This document shows, piece by piece, positions 9,549 through 15,374 of a stretch of 15,374 nt of DNA. Each line of letters begins with the position of its first letter. Position 1 is the first letter of the stretch. Below the pieces are notes generated by a model, which saw only the letters and a program-made list of their open reading frames with translations, did not search any database and was not told the DNA's origin. The translations under genes and the position numbers were made by a program. This stretch comes from Promethearchaeota archaeon (lineage in GTDB: Archaea; Asgardarchaeota; Lokiarchaeia; Sigynarchaeales; SOKP01), in assembly GCA_019894875.1 (NCBI GenBank), contig JAGXNR010000067.1, forward strand, positions 1-15,374, given 5' to 3'.

Positions 9549-10982
9549 ATGAGTGATAAAAAATTAGAGAAGAATGATGGTTATTCTCTTAAGAAAGCTG
9601 CTAGCTATGCTACAGGGCAAATTGCTGATCAAGGGGCATATCAAACATTTACATTTCTAGTATTTACGTTCTATTATGCTGTTGTTCAGCTCAACATTTT
9701 GCTAATTACACTTGGGTTTATAATATGGGCGTTTTGGAATAGTTTTAATGATCCGATGTTAGGGTATTTATCAGATAGAACACACACTAAATACGGACGT
9801 CGTTTACCCTATATTATGATCTCAATAATACCTCTTGGCTTAATCTTGTTTTTTCTATTCACACCACCACTACCTATAGGAGTCGCTTATCAAATTGGTA
9901 ATTTCATTTATTTCATGGTTATCATAATAGTATTTGAATTCTTCTATACAATGTTCAGTCTTAACTCTACTTCTTTATTTCCAGAAACTTTTATTTCTGA
10001 AGAGGAGAGAACTAGTGCTAATAATGTTAGACAGGGATTTCTCATTCTAGGACTAATAGTAGCATTCATATTACCTGGTGTATTTATTAGCGATTATACT
10101 CCAGATCCAGGAGATTCTGCCGCTATAAATGCAGCTGTAGGAGAATATCAATTATTCGGGATAATCGCAGCGATAATTATTATCGTCATTGGGGGAATCT
10201 TCATAAAATTTACCCCAAGAGAAAAGAAAGAATTCAAAGAAGATTATAAAATAGCCCCAAGCTTTTTCAACTCGATTAAAATGTGTGTGAAAAGTAAATC
10301 GTTCATGTGGTATATTCCTGCTGAAATTGCTAATTGGTTTGTATATGGAATCTTACCTACGTTAATTCCTCTTTATGCAAAAGCAGTATTAAATATAGTT
10401 GACCCCTTAATGATATCGCTCCTTATGGGTGCGGCTTTCATTTCCTCGGTAATATTTATAACATTCGTATGGAAACCTATAGTTAGAAGGATTGGTAATA
10501 GAAAAGCTTGGATGATTTCAATGACATCTTGGATAATAACATTATTTCCGTTAATGTTTCTTGGACCAAATATGGAGATATTGGCAATAACTGTTTTCTT
10601 TTTTATTGGTTTAGGGCTATCCGGTTCATTTTATATTATCGATTTAATTGTTAGTGATATAATTGATGAGGATGAAATCAATACAGGAATACGTAGAGAA
10701 GCTGGATACTATGGAGTGAATGCCTTTTTCTTACGATTAGCGATCATTATTGTTTTTCTAAGTATTGGTCCAATGTTTATTATTGCTGATTGGGAAGTCT
10801 TTACTCTTCCCGCATCTATTGAAGTTCAAATGGGGCTTCGAATCTTGATGTTCGTCTATCCCGCTGTAGCATTAATTATCGCAATCCTTTCAATTTATAA
10901 ATATCCTTTACATGGAAAAAGATTAGAAGAAGTAAAAGAGAAACTTAAAGACTTGCATGCACAGAAAAAGGCTAAAGTTTAA
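9549..10982 (+). CDS. GPH-family glycoside/cation symporter (MFS)
   Basis: A 477-residue, 12-helix major-facilitator protein of the glycoside-pentoside-hexuronide:cation symporter family, importing a sugar or glycoside with Na+ or H+ across the cytoplasmic membrane. The diagnostic loop is intact: Asp68-Pro69 (FNDPMLGYLSDRT), Asp76-Arg77 and Gly83-Arg84-Arg85 (KYGRRLP). The cytoplasmic tail is lysine-rich. Start: the frame opens at TTG 9537, but ATG 9549 is preferred because it is followed by the hydrophilic N-terminus (MSDKKLEKNDGYSLKKA) usual in this family. Neither start has a clear Shine-Dalgarno. Transcribed alone; the upstream neighbour is divergent and the downstream aminotransferase convergent with only five bases between stops. 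The substrate cannot be deduced; a galactoside is suggested only by the lacZ gene 6.5 kb away. Related members exist for melibiose, lactose, xylosides and glucuronides. Confidence 0.88.
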   Translation: MSDKKLEKNDGYSLKKAASYATGQIADQGAYQTFTFLVFTFYYAVVQLNILLITLGFIIWAFWNSFNDPMLGYLSDRTHTKYGRRLPYIMISIIPLGLILFFLFTPPLPIGVAYQIGNFIYFMVIIIVFEFFYTMFSLNSTSLFPETFISEEERTSANNVRQGFLILGLIVAFILPGVFISDYTPDPGDSAAINAAVGEYQLFGIIAAIIIIVIGGIFIKFTPREKKEFKEDYKIAPSFFNSIKMCVKSKSFMWYIPAEIANWFVYGILPTLIPLYAKAVLNIVDPLMISLLMGAAFISSVIFITFVWKPIVRRIGNRKAWMISMTSWIITLFPLMFLGPNMEILAITVFFFIGLGLSGSFYIIDLIVSDIIDEDEINTGIRREAGYYGVNAFFLRLAIIIVFLSIGPMFIIADWEVFTLPASIEVQMGLRILMFVYPAVALIIAILSIYKYPLHGKRLEEVKEKLKDLHAQKKAKV

Positions 10983-10987
10983 AATTT

Positions 10988-12298
10988 TCATCTTTTTTTT
11001 ATTTTTTTAAGTTGTGTTATTCCTTCACGAATTTTAGATAGAATTTCTTCAATTTCCTCTTTTTTTACAATTAACGGGGGCATAATTATGAGAGTGTCTT
11101 TTTTATTACCACAGTAATTGAGAAGAACACCTTGTTTAATTATAGAAAGCATGCTTAGTTGGCAATCCTCTACATTATTAAATTCCAAACCCCACATTAG
11201 ACCTCTTCCCCTTACTTCTTTGAAAAACTCGGGATTTTCCTCAACAATTTCTTTCAATCCATTCCCAAATATATTACCCATCTCTTTAACATGATCTAAA
11301 AATTCTGGATTAGATTGTATTTTTAACATTTCTAATGCCACAGCACATCCAAGATCTGAACCTCCCGTAGTAGAGATATGAATAAAAGCGTCATCTTTGT
11401 AAACTGCTTTTTCTATGAATGGTTTATAACTGCAGGTTGATAAAGGATAAATTCCAGAACTCATTCCTTTTCCGCAAACAATAAAATCGGGTACTACTTT
11501 TTCTTCCGGATATATTCCGCCATAGATAGCCCAAAACTGCCCAGTTCGCCCAAGTCCAGATTGAACCTCATCGATAATTAACATTACTCCTTTATCATCA
11601 CAAATTTCTCTAACTTCCGGAAAATAACCTTCAGGTGCAATTAAAACCCCTCCCGTGGCGGGAATCGTTTCCAAAACTACGCACGCAATATCTTCAGTGA
11701 CTGCTTTCCTCATTGAATCTGCATCCCCAAACGGAATTTGCTTAAATTCAGGGAAATTCCATAAAAAGGGATCTTTGAAATCAGAATCACCAGTTAACAG
11801 AGCAAATCCAGTATGACCATGGTATCCACCTAAAACAGAAATACATCCTTTCCTTTTAGTATAAGCTCTTGAAAATTTGATAGCAGTATCTATTGCTTCA
11901 CCACCGCTAACCCCGAATGTTGTTTTACTAATTTCACCGGGCATTAATTCCGCTAATTTCTCACCTAAAAGAGCACGCTGCTCTGACAATAGCATATGAT
12001 CACCAAGGTCCAATCCGCCATCAAGAGCATTTTTAAGAGTTTTTATAATTTTAGGATGGCGATGCCCCAAATTGAACACACCACCAGAAGATCGGCAATT
12101 ATATAATTCTAATGGAGGTTCACCGGGTCTAGAACCTTCTAAAGTTTTCATTTTTACCCCGCTCCGCTCACCTGGAATTACTCCTAAACCAAATCCTTTA
12201 AATGTCCTAACTTTTGGGCTATTTACGTACTTAGCATATAATTTTAATAATTTCTTTTGAGGTAAAGTTCCTATGAATTTTTCTTTAGGATTATCCAT
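10988..12298 (-). CDS. Class III PLP-dependent aminotransferase
   Basis: 436 residues, the normal size for fold-type I, class III aminotransferases (ornithine, acetylornithine, lysine, 4-aminobutyrate and relatives). Visible motifs: FNLGHRHPKI near 76-85; SGGEAIDTAIKFSRAY (PLP phosphate loop and following helix); YHGHTG (ring-stacking aromatic); Asp243 in IIDEVQSGLGRTG, which holds the pyridine nitrogen; and Lys277 in VCGKGMSSGIYPLS, the Schiff-base lysine. It should therefore be active with PLP, moving an omega- or alpha-amino group to a 2-oxo acid, but the substrate cannot be assigned, and no neighbouring biosynthetic genes help. No Shine-Dalgarno precedes the ATG; an AT-rich box centred about 32 bases upstream fits a nearly leaderless mRNA. 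Convergent with the GPH symporter; probably its own transcription unit. Confidence 0.9.
   Translation of the reverse strand: MDNPKEKFIGTLPQKKLLKLYAKYVNSPKVRTFKGFGLGVIPGERSGVKMKTLEGSRPGEPPLELYNCRSSGGVFNLGHRHPKIIKTLKNALDGGLDLGDHMLLSEQRALLGEKLAELMPGEISKTTFGVSGGEAIDTAIKFSRAYTKRKGCISVLGGYHGHTGFALLTGDSDFKDPFLWNFPEFKQIPFGDADSMRKAVTEDIACVVLETIPATGGVLIAPEGYFPEVREICDDKGVMLIIDEVQSGLGRTGQFWAIYGGIYPEEKVVPDFIVCGKGMSSGIYPLSTCSYKPFIEKAVYKDDAFIHISTTGGSDLGCAVALEMLKIQSNPEFLDHVKEMGNIFGNGLKEIVEENPEFFKEVRGRGLMWGLEFNNVEDCQLSMLSIIKQGVLLNYCGNKKDTLIIMPPLIVKKEEIEEILSKIREGITQLKKIKKR
10991..11008 (+). terminator. T-rich terminator-like run after the GPH symporter
   Basis: TC followed by two T-runs of eight and seven bases, separated by one A, begins nine bases past the symporter stop. 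Archaeal RNA polymerase stops at such oligo-T runs without needing a hairpin. It lies inside the 3' end of the convergent aminotransferase, where it encodes the lysine-rich C-terminus on the other strand. Confidence 0.5.
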
Positions 12299-12322
12299 TA
12301 TAATTTTAATTAAAACCAGAAG

Positions 12323-12336
12323 AATATTTTAAAATT
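12323..12336 (-). promoter_or_regulatory. Possible TATA box for the aminotransferase gene
   Basis: The minus strand reads AATTTTAAAATATT, centred about 32 bases before the ATG. The predicted transcript start is within a few bases of the start codon, matching the missing Shine-Dalgarno. It lies in the 143-base gap 12299-12441, which also holds the T-rich terminator of the upstream coiled-coil gene. Confidence 0.4.
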
Positions 12337-12396
12337 ATGGAAATAGAGAGAAAAAGTATATAATTTCGCAAAGTAATAAATCAAGCTTTTGGAATT

Positions 12397-12438
12397 AAAA
12401 TAACAAAATAGAAAAGAGAAAAGAAATATTAAAAAAAT
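12397..12438 (-). terminator. T-rich terminator-like tract after the coiled-coil gene
   Basis: On the minus strand this tract is a series of T-runs (one of seven, others of three to four) within about 40 bases directly after the stop codon, as expected for archaeal factor-independent termination. It separates the coiled-coil gene from the aminotransferase. Confidence 0.5.
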
Positions 12439-12441
12439 GGT

Positions 12442-13365
12442 TTAAAATTCATAACCACACTTCTTACAAACTTGCTTCTTTGCATACATGGGTATGTGTC
12501 CTACGTATGAGAGCACCTTACTTTTATCTTCAATGGTTTTAATGTCATGACCAACTGCACCGCACATTGGACATGTAATACGCTCTTCGGACGCAAAGCC
12601 ACCTGCACCTATGTCTGGTGGTTTTAATTCTTCTAATTCAGACTCTACTTCACTGAGGTGAGCAGATGTTGATTCAATAACGTCTTCTTTTTCCGATAAA
12701 TCTTCAGTTAACTCTTGGATTTTTGTATCTCGTTGTAATAGGGTGTTATTTAATTCACCTAATTGTGAAGTTAATTGAGAAATTTCTTCCTGAGCTGCTG
12801 AAGCTTTAGAAGTTAAACTTTCAATTTCAGACTTTAAATTATTAATTTCTTCTTGGCTTGTAGAAGTGGAGTTATTAGCATCATTTAATTGGCTTTTTAA
12901 ATCAGTTATTTGAGTTTCTAGATCAGTGGCGTTTTGTTTAGCGGTTTCTAATTCTGAAGTTAAATTTGCTATATTTTCCTCAGATGAACTTAATTTTGAT
13001 TCTTTTAAAGCGATGTTATTTTCAAGATCACTTACTTTTGTTTTGGTTTCTTCTAATTCGTTCTTTATAGAATCATTTTCAGTAGTTAAATTAGTAATAG
13101 TTTGATCTTTTTCACGAATTGTAGCTTTATCATCCGCTATTGTTTTTTCAAGAGTATTCTGAGTCTCATCAAGAGTATTTTTTGTATCAGACAGTTCAGT
13201 TTCAGTTTTATTAAGTTGTTCTTTTGTTTGAGTTAATTCGGTTTTTGATTCAGATAATTGTTTTTCCAGATCATTAACCTTTGCTCTAAGATCTAATAAG
13301 AATCTACCTTCAACGGAAAGTTTTTTATCTGGCTTCGATTCAGCTTTTTCCCAGTCAATACTAAT
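12442..13365 (-). CDS. Coiled-coil protein with C-terminal zinc ribbon, apparent ATT start
   Basis: A 308-codon frame with no ATG, GTG or TTG until near its C-terminus, so normal gene calling misses it. It encodes about 307 residues. A short acidic/basic leader (ISIDWEKAESKPDKKL) is followed by a long heptad-rich coiled coil, about 20-250, dominated by Glu, Leu, Thr, Ser, Asn and Lys. The C-terminal zinc ribbon has Cys265, Cys268, Cys300 and Cys303 (CPMC...CKKC, 31 residues between pairs). No membrane helix or signal peptide. Start: GGTGA at 13372-13376 overlaps an in-frame TGA; the first start-like codon after it is ATT 13363-13365, seven bases from GGTG, exactly the spacing at the ATG of the CapA-like gene. 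A second ATT at 13357-13359 is possible. The coiled coil would give an extended dimer with a zinc ribbon at one end, suggesting a scaffold or tether; function is unknown. A T-rich terminator follows. The reading frame is very secure; the start is not. Confidence 0.85.
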   Translation of the reverse strand: MSIDWEKAESKPDKKLSVEGRFLLDLRAKVNDLEKQLSESKTELTQTKEQLNKTETELSDTKNTLDETQNTLEKTIADDKATIREKDQTITNLTTENDSIKNELEETKTKVSDLENNIALKESKLSSSEENIANLTSELETAKQNATDLETQITDLKSQLNDANNSTSTSQEEINNLKSEIESLTSKASAAQEEISQLTSQLGELNNTLLQRDTKIQELTEDLSEKEDVIESTSAHLSEVESELEELKPPDIGAGGFASEERITCPMCGAVGHDIKTIEDKSKVLSYVGHIPMYAKKQVCKKCGYEF

Positions 13366-13371
13366 ATTATT

Positions 13372-13376
13372 TCACC
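13372..13376 (-). promoter_or_regulatory. Shine-Dalgarno GGTGA pointing to an ATT start
   Basis: GGTG followed by seven bases and ATT (13363-13365). The last three bases, TGA, are also an in-frame stop, so the coding frame cannot extend further upstream. The position matches the other GGTG sites in the window and is the main support for a non-standard start codon. Confidence 0.65.
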
Positions 13377-13527
13377 TTTAAATAGTTCAAATATTGATAA
13401 TTTTAAAATTAGTTTATTGAATTAATTTGATTATTAATATATATTGAATTAAGCTTTTAATTTTTTTTGACTTTAGGATATCAATAATATACATGAAGTA
13501 TTATGATTTAATTATTTTTATGATCAT

Positions 13528-13540
13528 ACTATAATATAAT
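13528..13540 (+). promoter_or_regulatory. Possible TATA box for the acyltransferase operon
   Basis: ACTATAATATAAT lies about 36 bases before the ATG at 13570 and would place the transcript start about 10 bases before it. The surrounding 204-base gap 13366-13569 is divergent, serving the coiled-coil gene on the other strand, and shows no other feature. Confidence 0.45.
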
Positions 13541-13569
13541 GAAATAAATAGTGAAACTCGATAAAATTC

Positions 13570-14418
13570 ATGAAACAGAAAGATAGCATAGAATTCAAAA
13601 TTGAATATATTTCAACGTCGGGAGTGTTTAAAACACCTTTTACACTAATTATACTTTTACAGTTATTTATTGGGTATGCAATCGCAGTTTTAATTAATAT
13701 ATGGTTTTTCAATGATCTATATTTTCTTATAACAGGAAAGAGTTTCTTGCCGTTTGTCTTGATTGGGCAGTGGTGGGAGTGGTTACTACTTCCATTGAAT
13801 ATTTATGGAAATATCTTTCTATTTGCTTTTTCCATCATTTTCTTTTCAGCAGGTGTTAATAAAGTATTGAATAGATTATGTCCTCCTAAAGAGGGAGTGT
13901 TCAGCAAGGGAAGTAAAGAATGGAAATATACTCATCGAAGATTTTGGAATGCTTATTTTCCTATTTGGCTGGCAAGGTCAATTCCTATACCGTGGTCAGA
14001 TATTTTTGTTTACAGATTATTTGGAGTTCCAATAGGAAAAAATGTTGTTGCCTATGAAGGCTATATAGACCCTGAATTAGTAGAAATAGGGGATTTCACC
14101 ATGACTTCACTAAATATATGTATCTTCTCACATTTGATATATCCGGAACATATTGTGATCAAAAAGGTAAAGATAGGAAAAGCTTGTGTTGTTGGGCCTC
14201 AAACATTGGTGAGTCCCGGTACTATTATGCGAGATGGAGCAGTTCTAGGAGCAAATAGCTATACTTGGGTAGATCAAGAATTAGAGGGGGATCTTATCCA
14301 TGTTGGAACTCCTGTAAGTATGAATTTTCCAATCCAATCTGTAGAAGAATCCCTAGAAAAAACAGAAAGAATAAAGAATGGGATTTCTGAAAATATGAAA
14401 GGAGATGAAAAGATGTAA
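13570..14418 (+). CDS. Membrane-anchored left-handed beta-helix (hexapeptide) acyltransferase, first paralogue
   Basis: 282 residues. Two hydrophobic helices at about 22-46 and 70-96 (with a further hydrophobic stretch near 48-65) anchor the N-terminus. Then comes a CPPKEGVFSKGS segment (about 105-116), and a left-handed beta-helix from about 150 with hexapeptide-type repeats (IGKNVV, VEIGDF, VKIGKACVVG, VSPGTIMRDGAVLGA). His188 in IFSHL sits where catalytic histidines are placed in such acetyl/acyltransferases. The likely role is transfer of an acyl group from CoA or a carrier to a sugar, lipid or peptide at the membrane; the acceptor is unknown. The charged C-terminal tail (EKTERIKNGISENMKGDEKM) lies outside the helix. 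It heads an operon: TAA is followed at once by the ATG of a paralogue. An AT-rich box about 36 bases upstream fits a short-leader transcript, with no Shine-Dalgarno. Confidence 0.8.
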   Translation: MKQKDSIEFKIEYISTSGVFKTPFTLIILLQLFIGYAIAVLINIWFFNDLYFLITGKSFLPFVLIGQWWEWLLLPLNIYGNIFLFAFSIIFFSAGVNKVLNRLCPPKEGVFSKGSKEWKYTHRRFWNAYFPIWLARSIPIPWSDIFVYRLFGVPIGKNVVAYEGYIDPELVEIGDFTMTSLNICIFSHLIYPEHIVIKKVKIGKACVVGPQTLVSPGTIMRDGAVLGANSYTWVDQELEGDLIHVGTPVSMNFPIQSVEESLEKTERIKNGISENMKGDEKM

Positions 14419-15156
14419 ATGTTCCAACCAGCGAGTTTAAAAGGTGATTCTCCTACACCTATAGATGAAAGAGCACGAAAAAAATATATAGTAATTTATT
14501 TCTTAATTATTATACTGAGTGTTATTCCTTGTTCGATATTTGAATATATTTATATTGTATATTTGTGGATAGAAGGATTCTATTTAATATTCTTCTTATT
14601 TCTTCCCTTTAATTTCGTTATCTTCATTTATCTCCTTCAGCTAAGTGCAATTTTTTTCTCATTATTGTCATTAATCATCATTAAATTAATATTTCCCCCA
14701 AAAGAAGGTAGTTTTTCTCGAGATATTCATGACAAGAATTATCTGTTTTGGAATTTAAGGAATCTTTCAAAAAAATGGGCACTGTTTATTACCGCATCAA
14801 ATCCCTTTCCTTGGTTAAAGAATCGGTTTACCCTAAGGTTTTTTGGTATAAAAATTGGGAAGAACGCCCTATGCGATACATGCTGGATTTCTTCAGAGTT
14901 TGTAGAAATTGGTGATAATGTTATTATAGGAATGGGAAGTACTCTTTTAAGCTTTGGAATTGAGCAGGATAAATTTTTTTTAAAAAAGATTCAAGTAGGT
15001 GATAACGTAGTTATTGGAGCTAAATGTGTATTATTACCTGGGACCATTATGAAAAAAGGAGCGAAATTATCTGCTCATTCTTATACAAAATTTTATGATA
15101 AGTTAGAAGAAAACTCAATTTATTCAGGTCATCCTGCAAAATTAAAAAAAGCATAA
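14419..15156 (+). CDS. Membrane-anchored left-handed beta-helix acyltransferase-like protein, second paralogue
   Basis: 245 residues, clearly paralogous to the preceding gene: shared PPKEG(S/V)FS segment after the membrane helices, RFFGIKIGKNA matching RLFGVPIGKNV, EFVEIGD matching ELVEIGD, and PGTIMKKGAKLSAHSYT matching PGTIMRDGAVLGANSYT. Three hydrophobic stretches span about 24-94. At the position of His188 in the first paralogue this protein has Phe179 (LLSFG), so the usual catalytic histidine seems to be missing; it may be a non-catalytic partner or use another residue. The ATG directly follows the TAA of the first paralogue and is in the same frame. GGAG at 14401-14404 lies 14 bases upstream, far for a Shine-Dalgarno, so stop-restart coupling is likely. 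The pair probably forms mixed trimers, as beta-helix transferases are trimeric; that is inference. Confidence 0.75.
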   Translation: MFQPASLKGDSPTPIDERARKKYIVIYFLIIILSVIPCSIFEYIYIVYLWIEGFYLIFFLFLPFNFVIFIYLLQLSAIFFSLLSLIIIKLIFPPKEGSFSRDIHDKNYLFWNLRNLSKKWALFITASNPFPWLKNRFTLRFFGIKIGKNALCDTCWISSEFVEIGDNVIIGMGSTLLSFGIEQDKFFLKKIQVGDNVVIGAKCVLLPGTIMKKGAKLSAHSYTKFYDKLEENSIYSGHPAKLKKA

Positions 15157-15163
15157 TAAAAAT

Positions 15164-15374
15164 ATGTTAACAGAAAAAAGCATGAACTCAGATTCAAAGC
15201 GTAAAGTTGAAACCAGGAAGAGGTTTGTAATCATCTCTGATACCCATATTAGTCGATCGGGGGGCGCCTTTAACCTTCATACATATAATTTAGGCATAGA
15301 ACAAATAAATAAAATAAAGGATGTTGATTTATTTTTGCATTTAGGTGATATCACCCAAAACGGTACTTTATTGG
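15164..15374 (+). CDS. Calcineurin-like metallophosphoesterase (3' end cut by window)
   Basis: The first 70 codons of a metallophosphoesterase that continues past the window. After a charged, lysine-rich N-terminus, the strand RFVIISDTHI gives Asp26 and His28 of the DxH metal motif, and FLHLGDITQNG gives Asp62 of the GDxxxxG motif, the first two of the conserved blocks of the calcineurin-like family. The remaining metal ligands are beyond the edge. Either ATG 15164 or ATG 15182 (Met7) could be the start; neither has a clear ribosome site, and the first is used here because it lies only seven bases after the preceding stop, within the operon. It probably hydrolyses a phosphodiester or phosphomonoester; the substrate is unknown. 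Genes of this type with IIISDTHI...LGDI resemble the YfcE/MJ0936 group, but the visible part is too short to place it firmly. Confidence 0.8.
   Translation, partial: MLTEKSMNSDSKRKVETRKRFVIISDTHISRSGGAFNLHTYNLGIEQINKIKDVDLFLHLGDITQNGTLL

Noticed and set aside
12640..13320. DNA-level tandem repeat or minisatellite in the coiled-coil gene
   Set aside because: Recurring TTCTAATTC-like stretches (plus strand) reflect Leu/Glu/Thr heptad codons; they are degenerate with no fixed period.
13293..13358. TTG at 13356-13358 as the start of the coiled-coil gene
   Set aside because: It is out of frame with the coiled coil and reaches TAG after 21 codons, so it would need a frameshift.
13524..13712. 62-codon minus-strand frame over the start of the first acyltransferase
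   Set aside because: It overlaps the promoter and membrane-helix coding part of a well-supported gene and shows no domain.

Overview
The window is AT-rich, mostly protein-coding DNA that looks like an Asgard archaeon of the Lokiarchaeia/Promethearchaeia type. This is inferred from gene content and signals, not from a marker gene. Supporting evidence: a Rag/Gtr-like small GTPase with a C-terminal roadblock/longin-like domain, a membrane protein with a longin-like cytosolic tail, the alpha subunit of an archaeal ADP-forming acyl-CoA synthetase, Shine-Dalgarno sites of the GGTG(A) form alternating with apparently leaderless AT-rich starts, and T-rich terminator-like runs. No tRNA, rRNA, CRISPR array, insertion sequence or phage gene was seen. 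No gap between genes exceeds 300 bases.

Layout. 1-3030 (+): a nearly complete LacZ-type beta-galactosidase, cut at its 5' end by the window edge. 3109-3924 (+): a multi-cluster 4Fe-4S protein, convergent with 3944-5383 (-), an ADP-forming acyl-CoA synthetase alpha subunit. 5537-9260 (-), in transcription order: a CapA-type metallophosphoesterase with membrane helices at both ends; a membrane protein split by one in-frame TGA into 89-codon and 258-codon parts that together make seven helices plus a longin-like tail; and a Rag-like GTPase. 9549-10982 (+): a GPH-family sugar/cation symporter, convergent with 10988-12298 (-), a class III aminotransferase. 12442-13365 (-): a long coiled-coil protein with a C-terminal zinc ribbon whose open frame has no usable ATG, GTG or TTG and appears to start at ATT. 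13570-15374 (+): an operon of two paralogous membrane-anchored left-handed beta-helix acyltransferases and a calcineurin-like phosphoesterase cut by the window end.

How the genes may work together. LacZ and the GPH transporter could serve uptake and hydrolysis of galactosides, with the acyl-CoA synthetase conserving energy from acyl-CoA at the end of fermentation; they are not one operon, so this is inference. The most unusual unit is 5537-9260. A membrane phosphoesterase, a seven-helix protein with a longin-like tail and a Rag-like GTPase with a similar C-terminal fold lie in tandem on one strand. This suggests a membrane signalling module resembling eukaryotic Rag/Ragulator or receptor/G-protein arrangements. 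The 13570-15374 operon probably modifies the cell surface or lipids.

Two points would be mis-annotated by routine methods: the in-frame TGA at 7402-7404, and the ATT-initiated gene at 12442-13365.
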